Of a stretch of 64,000 bases of DNA, positions 57,939 through 64,000 are shown in pieces. The notes below the pieces were generated by a model, which had not been told where the DNA came from, searched no databases, and worked only from the letters and a program-made list of their open reading frames with translations. The position numbers and the translations under genes are program-made. This stretch comes from Zoogloea sp. 1C4 (lineage in GTDB: Bacteria; Pseudomonadota; Gammaproteobacteria; Burkholderiales; Rhodocyclaceae). The stretch lies in assembly GCF_009469605.1 (NCBI RefSeq), contig NZ_SSXU01000004.1, forward strand, positions 62,001-126,000, in the 5' to 3' direction. Position 1 is the first letter of the stretch, and the number at the start of each line of letters is the position of its first letter.

Positions 57939-60071
57939 ATGACTGACGCGGACCGCCCCGGCGCGGGTGACCATCCCTGGGCCCCGGCGGTCCGGCGGGG
58001 CTTTCTGCTGACCCTGCCGCTGGTGCTGAGCGGCGCCGTCGCCCTGCTCGTCCTCAACCTGCCGATCCCCGGTTACCAGGCCGCGATGGACGGCTGGTGG
58101 GGGCCCGACTGGCGCGCTGCCGTGCAGTCCGCCTGGCAGGCCAGCCTGGGGCTGCTGTCGATCGCCGTGGTGTTCGCCACCAGCCATGCGCTGGCGGCGC
58201 TTGTCGCGGCCCGGCAGCGCACCGACACAAGCCCGGTGGCGGTGGCCCTGATCGCCCTGTGCTGCTACTTCATCCTGGTCCTGCCGGGCAAGGGCCTGCT
58301 CTCCAGCGAGCTGGCGGTGCCGCGGGGGGTGTTCCTGTCGGTGCTGGTGGGCATCGCCGCCACCGAGCTCTTCCTGCGCCTGCGGCGCGTGCGCGGGCTC
58401 GACCTGTCCATGCTGGCCGAGGCGGACTCGGAACTCCCGGCGGTGCTCAAGTCCGTCCTCCCCGGCATGCTCACCATCGGGCTGTTCTGCGTGATCCAGC
58501 ACGCCCTGATCGCGCCCTACGCCCAGTCGGCCGACGCCATCGGCGACCGGGCGCTGGGCTGGCTGTTCGGGCTGTCGGACAGCGCCCTGCTGCGCACCGT
58601 GCTGTTCACCGTGCTGGCCCACCTGCTGTGGTTCGTCGGCGTGCACGGCAACAACGCGCTGGAGCTGTTCTACCGCGACCACCTCTTCCCGGCCAGCGAA
58701 GCCAACATCCACGCCCTGCAGGCCGGGCAGGTGCCGCCGGAGATCATCACCAACGCCTTCGTGGATGCCTTCGTGCTGCTGGGCGGGTCGGGCGCCACGA
58801 TCGGCCTGCTGATCCCGCTGCTGGCCGTCACCCGCGGCAGCCGTCGGCGCCTGAGCTGGCTGGCGGCACCGACGGCCCTGTTCAACATCAACGAGATCCT
58901 GATCTTCGGCCTGCCCATCGTCTTCAACCCGACGCTGCTGCTGCCCTTCCTGCTGGCGCCGCTGGCGAGCCTGCTGGTCGCCTGGGGTGCGGTGGCCGCC
59001 GGCCTCGTCCCGCCCAACGCCGGCCACGTGCCGTGGGCCACGCCGCTGCTGCTCAACGCCTGGCTCACCGCCGATTCGTGGCGGGGGGTTGCGCTGCAGC
59101 TGGTCAACATCGGGCTCTCGGTGGCGATCTACCTGCCCTTCGTGCGCCGCAACGACCGCCTCCAGCGCGCCCGCACCCGGGCCACCTTCGCGCGGCTGAT
59201 CAGTTCGATGCAGGGTATTCTGGTTCAGCCGGGCCAGCAGCTGCTGGGTCGCACCGACGAGATCGGCAGCCTGGCGCGGAGCCTGGCGGCCCGGCTCGAC
59301 CAGGATCTGCGCAGCGGCCGCATCCATCTGGCCTACCAGCCCAAGCTCGACCAGGCCGGGCGGGTCACCGGCGTCGAGGCCCTGCTGCGCTGGGATCACC
59401 CGCTGCTGGGCGGCGTGCCGGCCCACGTGGCGGTGGCGATCATCGAGGATGCGGGCAAGATCAACGAGGTGGGCGACCGGGTGCTCGAGATGGCCTGCCG
59501 GCAGCTGCAGCAGTGGCGCGAGACCGGCCTTTCCGGCATCGAGATGGCGGTGAATGTCTCGCCCCTGCAGCTCGAAGACCCGGCCTTCGCGGCGCGGGTC
59601 GAGCGCTGCCTCACGCGCCACCGGCTGGCGCCCGGGGCATTGGAGATCGAGATCACCGAAGGCCATCTGGTGAGCAGCACCGAAACCTCGGCGCACAACC
59701 TGTCAGCCCTGGGCGCGCTGGGCGTCAAGCTGGCGATGGACGATTTCGGGATGGGCTACAGCTCGCTGCTGTACATGCGGCGCTTCCGCATCGACGCGAT
59801 CAAGCTGGATGGATCGCTGACGCGGGAGGTGCTGAACAACGCCAGCTGCCGCGAGATCATCGCCAGCGTCGGCCAGCTGTGCCGGAGCCAGGATGTGCGG
59901 CTGGTGGCCGAGTACGTGGAGACCCAGGCCCAGCGCGACCTGCTGGCGAGCCTGGGGTGCGACGGTTTCCAGGGCTGGCTGTACAGCCCGGCGGTGAGCC
60001 CGGAAGCCTGCCGCACCTACATCGAGGCGCAGCGGACGACGACCCGGCCGGAAAGCCGCGCCGTCGTCTGA
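57939..60071 (+). CDS. PTS EIIC membrane domain fused to EAL c-di-GMP phosphodiesterase
   Basis: A 710-residue fusion. Residues 1-410 form a cellobiose/lactose-type EIIC sugar permease with about 10 helices and the conserved WFVGVHGNNALELFY and FNINEILIFGLPIVFNP motifs. Residues about 455-700 are an EAL domain whose residues for c-di-GMP hydrolysis appear present: Glu480 in GVEALLRW, NVSPLQL, EIEITEGHL, MDDFGMGYSSLL, IKLDGSL, AEYVET and GFQGW. EIIA or EIIB domains are absent. I start at ATG 57939. It may sense a sugar and adjust c-di-GMP. Confidence 0.93.
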   Translation: MTDADRPGAGDHPWAPAVRRGFLLTLPLVLSGAVALLVLNLPIPGYQAAMDGWWGPDWRAAVQSAWQASLGLLSIAVVFATSHALAALVAARQRTDTSPVAVALIALCCYFILVLPGKGLLSSELAVPRGVFLSVLVGIAATELFLRLRRVRGLDLSMLAEADSELPAVLKSVLPGMLTIGLFCVIQHALIAPYAQSADAIGDRALGWLFGLSDSALLRTVLFTVLAHLLWFVGVHGNNALELFYRDHLFPASEANIHALQAGQVPPEIITNAFVDAFVLLGGSGATIGLLIPLLAVTRGSRRRLSWLAAPTALFNINEILIFGLPIVFNPTLLLPFLLAPLASLLVAWGAVAAGLVPPNAGHVPWATPLLLNAWLTADSWRGVALQLVNIGLSVAIYLPFVRRNDRLQRARTRATFARLISSMQGILVQPGQQLLGRTDEIGSLARSLAARLDQDLRSGRIHLAYQPKLDQAGRVTGVEALLRWDHPLLGGVPAHVAVAIIEDAGKINEVGDRVLEMACRQLQQWRETGLSGIEMAVNVSPLQLEDPAFAARVERCLTRHRLAPGALEIEITEGHLVSSTETSAHNLSALGALGVKLAMDDFGMGYSSLLYMRRFRIDAIKLDGSLTREVLNNASCREIIASVGQLCRSQDVRLVAEYVETQAQRDLLASLGCDGFQGWLYSPAVSPEACRTYIEAQRTTTRPESRAVV

Positions 60072-60086
60072 AACCTGCCGGCGGGC

Positions 60087-61718
60087 TTACTCGATGCCCT
60101 GGCTGGCGAGGTATTCCTCGTAGGTGCCGCGGTAATCGACGATGTCGCCGGGGCCACGGATCTCGAGGATGCGGGTGGCGATGGACGACACGAACGCCCG
60201 GTCGTGGGAGACGAAGAACAGCGTGCCGCTGAAATCCGCGATGCCCGAGTTGAGGGATTCGATGGATTCCATGTCCATGTGGTTGGTCGGCTCATCCAGC
60301 AGCAGCACGTTCTTGCGCTGGAGCATGAGCTTGCCGAACAGCATCCGGCCCTGTTCGCCGCCCGAGATCACCTTGACCGACTTCTTCACGTCGTCGCCCT
60401 TGAAGAGCAGCCGGCCCAGCGTGCCGCGGATCAGGGTTTCGGCGTCGTCGCCTTCGTAGCCGCCCTCGCGCACGTAGCCGCTGATCCAGTCGGTGAGGTT
60501 TTCGCCGCTGGCGAAGTCATCGGCGTGATCCTGGGCGTAATAGCCGAGCTTGGCCTTCTCGGCCCACTTGACGGTGCCGAACTGGGGCGCCAGGCCGTGC
60601 AGGCCGGGGCCGACCAGCAGCTTGAGCAGGGTCGTCTTGCCGATGCCGTTCTCGCCGATGATCGCGATGCGGTCGTTGGCGTCGGCGGTGAAGGTGAAGT
60701 TCTTGATGATCGGGTTGGCCGGATCGTAGCCGAAGGTGAGGTTTTCGATCTCGACGGCCTGACGGTGCAGCTTTTCCTTCTCGTCGTAGTCGAAGCGGAT
60801 CCACGGGTACTGGCGGGACGACGGCTTGAACTCCTCGATCTTGATCTTCTCGATCTGCTTGGCGCGGCTGGTGGCCTGACGGGCCTTGGACTTGTTGGCC
60901 GAAAAGCGGCGCACGAACTCCTGCAGCTCCTGGACCTTCTCCTTGGCCTTCTGGTTGGCGTTCGACTGGCGCTCGCGGGCCTGGGTGGACGCCTCGATGT
61001 AGTCATCCCACGTGCCCGGCCACACCTGGATACGGCCGTAGTCCAGATCCGCCATGTGGGTACACACCTGGTTCAGGAAGTGGCGGTCGTGGGAGATGAT
61101 GATCATCGTGGAGTTGCGCTGGTTCAGCACGTCCTCCAGCCAGCGGATGGTGTTGATGTCGAGGTTGTTGGTCGGTTCGTCGAGCAGCAGGATGTCCGGG
61201 TTGGCGAACAGCGCCTGGGCCAGCAGCACGCGCAGCTTCCAGCCGGGGGCGACTTCGCGCATCGGGCCGTTGTGCTGTTCGGTGGGGATGCCGACACCGT
61301 GGAGGAGCTCGCCGGCACGGGCCTCGGCGGTATAGCCGTCGTACTCCGCGAAGTGGCCTTCCAGCTCGGCCGCCTTCATGTAGTCCTCTTCGGTGGCTTC
61401 CGGGTTGGCGTAGATGGCGTCCTTCTCCTGCATGCACGCCCACATCTCGGCGTGGCCCTGCATCACCACGTCGAGCACCCGCACGTCTTCGTAGGCGAAC
61501 TGATCCTGCTTCAGGAAGGCCATGCGCTCGCCGCTGTCGAGGGCCACGTTACCGGCGGTGGGTTCCAGCACGCCGGCCAGGATCTTCATGAACGTGGACT
61601 TGCCGGCCCCGTTGGCGCCGATCAGGCCGTAGCGGTTGCCTTCGCCGAACTTGACGGAGACGTTCTCGAAAAGGGGCTTGGCCCCGAACTGCATGGTGAT
61701 GTTGTTGGCGATGAGCAC
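60087..61718 (-). CDS. ybiT: ABC-F family ATPase, YbiT type
   Basis: A 543-residue soluble ABC-F protein with two ATPase domains and no membrane part. The N-terminus [47 protein letters not shown] matches YbiT closely. The first domain has an altered signature ([16 protein letters not shown]), as in YbiT. Walker B motifs are [12 protein letters not shown] and [12 protein letters not shown], and the second signature is [18 protein letters not shown] proteins act at the ribosome exit site. The start is GTG 61718. Confidence 0.94.
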   Translation of the reverse strand: MLIANNITMQFGAKPLFENVSVKFGEGNRYGLIGANGAGKSTFMKILAGVLEPTAGNVALDSGERMAFLKQDQFAYEDVRVLDVVMQGHAEMWACMQEKDAIYANPEATEEDYMKAAELEGHFAEYDGYTAEARAGELLHGVGIPTEQHNGPMREVAPGWKLRVLLAQALFANPDILLLDEPTNNLDINTIRWLEDVLNQRNSTMIIISHDRHFLNQVCTHMADLDYGRIQVWPGTWDDYIEASTQARERQSNANQKAKEKVQELQEFVRRFSANKSKARQATSRAKQIEKIKIEEFKPSSRQYPWIRFDYDEKEKLHRQAVEIENLTFGYDPANPIIKNFTFTADANDRIAIIGENGIGKTTLLKLLVGPGLHGLAPQFGTVKWAEKAKLGYYAQDHADDFASGENLTDWISGYVREGGYEGDDAETLIRGTLGRLLFKGDDVKKSVKVISGGEQGRMLFGKLMLQRKNVLLLDEPTNHMDMESIESLNSGIADFSGTLFFVSHDRAFVSSIATRILEIRGPGDIVDYRGTYEEYLASQGIE

Positions 61719-61861
61719 GACACGAATTCCTTAAATTCCGGCGGTCGCAGGCGGCGACACGGGCAAAACAAAGGCGCCGGCACGGGGCCGGCGCAGCTTG
61801 TCCGAAATTTATCATGTCTTTCAAGCACCTGAGAAATTTTCTCGGTGCTTGATGCAGCGCA

Positions 61862-62293
61862 TCAGACCAGCGACGGCCCCGATACGATGGACGCCGCGTC
61901 GGACTCGGAGATCCGGATCGTCGCGGTGGAGATGACGTGGAGCGTCAGCCACTCGTGCAGACGGTCGGCCGCATCGCGGGAAAGGGTGACGAAACGGCAG
62001 CCCATCATCCCGCCGTCGGCCCCGAGCACGAAGTTGACGGTCTCGGCCATGCCGCGGATCACGTCGGGGATGCCCTCGAGCTGCATCACGAAAGGAAAGG
62101 CCTCCGGCTCGGCCAGCGGCGAGCCCCACGGCACGCTGAAACCTTCCAGGGACAGATCATTGACCGGCATGCGCTCGCCATCGATCACCACCCAGAAGCA
62201 CACGTTCCCCCAACGCTTGGCCACGAAACGCTGGCGCTTGCGACGCTCACCGCGCGGAACGGCGGGAATGGCAGTCGCGGTCTGAAGCTCCAT
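61862..62293 (-). CDS. PilZ-domain protein
   Basis: A 143-residue c-di-GMP receptor-type protein. The two binding signatures are RGERRKRQRF (RxxxR) and NDLSLEGFSV (D/NxSxxG). I start at ATG 62293, because the longer frame would need a TTG start. It has no other domain, so it is likely a stand-alone adaptor. Its presence close to the EIIC-EAL gene is suggestive of shared c-di-GMP control but is not proof. Confidence 0.87.
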   Translation of the reverse strand: MELQTATAIPAVPRGERRKRQRFVAKRWGNVCFWVVIDGERMPVNDLSLEGFSVPWGSPLAEPEAFPFVMQLEGIPDVIRGMAETVNFVLGADGGMMGCRFVTLSRDAADRLHEWLTLHVISTATIRISESDAASIVSGPSLV

Positions 62294-62631
62294 CACGGCA
62301 AACCCTTTCAAAATCTCTGATCCGACAGCTTTGCTCAAAATACAACAAATTCACAAGCAAAACGATATTTTTTACCTAAAAACTCAAATTCATCGGAGGG
62401 ACGCGGAATTCGATTCGAATTTTCGTGGCACCCATCACGGATACACAGAAATTCACATCAACCTGTCGAGAATTTTTACAAACGAATTTCGGCAAACCAA
62501 TTTATAAACTTAAGTGATTGATTTAACTAAAACGCCCCAAAGCGGGCACGCGTTTTGCTCAGATTGAGCCAGCAGTCGGGATCGCCCCCATTGCAAAATA
62601 TTTTTGACGATTTTCAATCTGGAGTTTTCAT
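62294..62631 (+). other. AT-rich regulatory region between PilZ and PEP-CTERM genes
   Basis: This 338-bp stretch is much richer in A and T than the surrounding DNA and has no gene. It contains the sigma-54 promoter at 62545 and several AT-rich tracts that could bind IHF or an activator. Near 62411-62424 lies the dyad-like GAATTCGATTCGAA. Confidence 0.6.
62545..62559 (+). promoter_or_regulatory. sigma-54 promoter of the PEP-CTERM gene
   Basis: The sequence GGCACG-CGTT-TTGCT matches the -24/-12 consensus at all key positions except the leading T (G here). The predicted start near 62570 leaves a leader of about 60 bases before the gene at 62632. Confidence 0.75.
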
Positions 62632-63297
62632 ATGAAAAAACTGCTCGCCTTCGCAGCAGGCTCGCTCATCTCCCTGAGCGTCGTTGCCGCCCCGCTGCTG
62701 ACCACCCCTGAAACCCTCTCCACCGGCCTGAAGAACACCAACGGGCTCGACAACCCGCTGACCTTCGCCAAGTTCGACACCGCGCTCGGCACCCTGACCA
62801 GCGTTCATATCCAGCTGACCGGCTACGAAGAAACTGGCTACACCGCCACCGACCTGGGCGGCGCCAGCAACACCTTCGTGTTCACCAACGATGTGACCGT
62901 CAACCTGAAGACCCTGGCCGGCGACGCCCTGACCACGGTCCTGCCGACCGTCACCGACACCCAGACTGTTGGCGCGAACGGCACCTATTCGAGCGCCGGC
63001 TTCCCCGCCCGCGCCCTGACCAACACCGTCATCGGTCCTGAGGCTGTCTTCCTGGACGCCGCCACCCTGGCGCTGTTCGTTGGCCCAGGGTCCATCACCC
63101 TCAACACCTCCGCCACCTCCGCGAACTCGGTCATCGGCACGGGTGACATCACCTCGACCATCCTGACCCGCTACAACGCGACCGCCAGCGTCTGGTACGA
63201 CTACGAAGTCCCGACCACCCCGGTTCCGGAACCCACCTCCATGGCCCTGGTTGGCCTTGGCGCTCTGGGCCTGGCCGCTGCCCGTCGCCGCAAGTAA
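62632..63297 (+). CDS. PEP-CTERM exosortase substrate protein, 221 aa
   Basis: A 221-residue secreted protein. The signal peptide is MKKLLAFAAGSLISLSVVAAP. The end has the standard anchor: PVPEPTSMALVGLGALGLAAARRRK. The body is Thr/Ala/Asn-rich and beta-structured, of the choice-of-anchor-E kind (TPETLSTGLKNTNGLDNPLTFAKFDTALGTLTSVHIQLTG). It has no Cys. Start ATG 62632 follows CTGGAG. A sigma-54 promoter upstream fits the RpoN-linked PrsK/PrsR control reported for PEP-CTERM genes. Confidence 0.9.
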   Translation: MKKLLAFAAGSLISLSVVAAPLLTTPETLSTGLKNTNGLDNPLTFAKFDTALGTLTSVHIQLTGYEETGYTATDLGGASNTFVFTNDVTVNLKTLAGDALTTVLPTVTDTQTVGANGTYSSAGFPARALTNTVIGPEAVFLDAATLALFVGPGSITLNTSATSANSVIGTGDITSTILTRYNATASVWYDYEVPTTPVPEPTSMALVGLGALGLAAARRRK

Positions 63298-63339
63298 TTT
63301 GCCTTGCCTCCCGGCTTAGTCCGGGATGCGCTGCAAAGC

Positions 63340-63367
63340 AAAAAAGCCACCGCAAGGTGGCTTTTTT
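63340..63367. terminator. bidirectional intrinsic terminator
   Basis: A 12-bp perfect stem (AAAAAAGCCACC / GGTGGCTTTTTT) with a GCAA loop and T-runs on both strands. It ends the PEP-CTERM gene on the plus strand and the YebC-family gene on the minus strand. Confidence 0.93.
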
Positions 63368-63398
63368 GTATCCGGCTTCCGCTTAGCGAAAGAACCAA

Positions 63399-64000
63399 TC
63401 AGGCATCGTCCATCGCGGCAGAGGTGTACACCGCCTGCACGTCGTCGAGGGATTCCAGCGCGTCGAGCAGCTTCTGCATGCGCACCGCGTCGTCGCCGGC
63501 GAGTTCGGTGTCGTTGAGCGGCTTCATGGTCACTTCGCCAAACTCCGCCACAAAACCGGCCCTCTCGAGCGCTTCCTTCACTTCACCAAACTGGTACGGA
63601 TCGGTCATCACCTCGATGGAGCCGTCGTCGTTGGGCACCACGTCGTCGGCACCGGCTTCGAGAGCGGCTTCCATCAGCGCGTCTTCCGACGTGCCCGGCG
63701 CAAACAGGATCTGGCCACAGTGCTTGAACTGGAAGGCCACGCAGCCGTCGGTGCCCATGTTGCCGCCGTACTTGTTGAAGGCGTGACGCACATCGGCCAC
63801 GGTGCGGGTCTTGTTGTCGGTGAGGCAATCGACCATCACCGCCGCGCCGCCGATGCCGTAACCCTCGTAGCGGGCTTCCTCGTAGGTGACGCCTTCCAGC
63901 TCGCCGGTGCCCTTCTTGACGGCCCGGTCGATGTTGTCGGCCGGCATGTTCACCGCCTTGGCGCGATCCACCGCCAGGCGCAGGCGCGGATTGAAGGCGG
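63399..64000 (-). CDS. YebC/PmpR-family protein, 5' end beyond window
   Basis: The visible C-terminal part (about 200 residues) reads [33 protein letters not shown] at the right edge, then [53 protein letters not shown]. These are YebC/TACO1-family signatures. Such proteins act in translation of proline-rich stretches or as regulators, depending on the species. The start codon lies to the right of 64000. It is convergent with the PEP-CTERM gene. Confidence 0.94.
   Translation of the reverse strand, partial: AFNPRLRLAVDRAKAVNMPADNIDRAVKKGTGELEGVTYEEARYEGYGIGGAAVMVDCLTDNKTRTVADVRHAFNKYGGNMGTDGCVAFQFKHCGQILFAPGTSEDALMEAALEAGADDVVPNDDGSIEVMTDPYQFGEVKEALERAGFVAEFGEVTMKPLNDTELAGDDAVRMQKLLDALESLDDVQAVYTSAAMDDA

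Noticed and set aside
57771-59696. Upstream extension of the minus-strand membrane gene (up to 858 residues)
   Set aside because: The extra part is the reverse of the EIIC-EAL gene. The true start at 57770 begins a clean membrane protein.

Overview
The window is about 64 kb of GC-rich, gene-dense chromosome. It most resembles a free-living betaproteobacterium of the Rhodocyclales type (Zoogloea, Azospira or Dechloromonas-like). This is inferred from the gene mix: a TIGR02001-type protein next to glnK-amtB, PEP-CTERM proteins, a phasin with a PHB-type esterase, a complete branched-chain amino-acid transporter set, acetaldehyde dehydrogenase with a DUF779 partner, and a cytosolic NiFe hydrogenase. 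I saw no tRNA, rRNA, CRISPR array, insertion sequence or prophage. Both ends cut a gene: trmA on the left, a YebC-family gene on the right.

Layout. 1-5 kb: trmA, then a nitrogen-regulated operon (TIGR02001 protein, glnK, amtB) behind a textbook sigma-54 promoter. 5-14 kb: housekeeping and envelope genes (ubiK, YceI, lipoprotein, comM/yifB, a Bcr/CflA exporter with a ceramidase-like protein, NUDIX, a MORN-like secreted protein, a putative metalloprotease) and a PEP-CTERM-like gene. 14.6-20.6 kb: livFGMH with two separate binding proteins. 21-23.4 kb: sigma-54-dependent acetaldehyde dehydrogenase and DUF779. 23.6-28.7 kb: a four-gene unit of hydrogenase small and large subunits, maturation protease, and a histidine kinase that begins with a Rieske [2Fe-2S] domain. 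28.7-33.2 kb: an ExbB/DUF2149/Sel1 operon, a cupin gene and a NarX/NarL-type two-component pair. 33.3-45.4 kb: a PEP-CTERM protein, SelO, a hybrid kinase, an iron-sulfur membrane operon, an ADP-ribosylglycohydrolase, a PHB-type esterase, a phasin and a flavin reductase. 45.5-52.2 kb: a polyamine-type cluster (SpeD, DUF4178, SPFH and DUF350 proteins on one strand; membrane SpeE and a FAD oxidoreductase on the other). 52.2-60 kb: a PstS-like protein, a porin-like protein, a large hybrid kinase and a PTS-EIIC/EAL fusion. 60-64 kb: an ABC-F ATPase, a PilZ protein, a PEP-CTERM protein with a sigma-54 promoter, and a YebC-family gene.

The most interesting items are: (1) the hydrogenase/Rieske-kinase unit, a candidate soluble H2 or redox sensor in which electrons could pass from the hydrogenase into the kinase; (2) identical 15-bp palindromes in front of the NarX/NarL pair and in the cupin/Sel1 intergenic region, which suggest that regulator's operator; (3) the membrane EIIC-EAL fusion, a possible sugar-responsive c-di-GMP phosphodiesterase; (4) the divergent SpeD/SpeE membrane cluster; (5) three good sigma-54 promoters and one weak one, linking nitrogen, acetaldehyde and PEP-CTERM genes to RpoN. 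All functions are assigned by reading motifs by eye. No database search was run.
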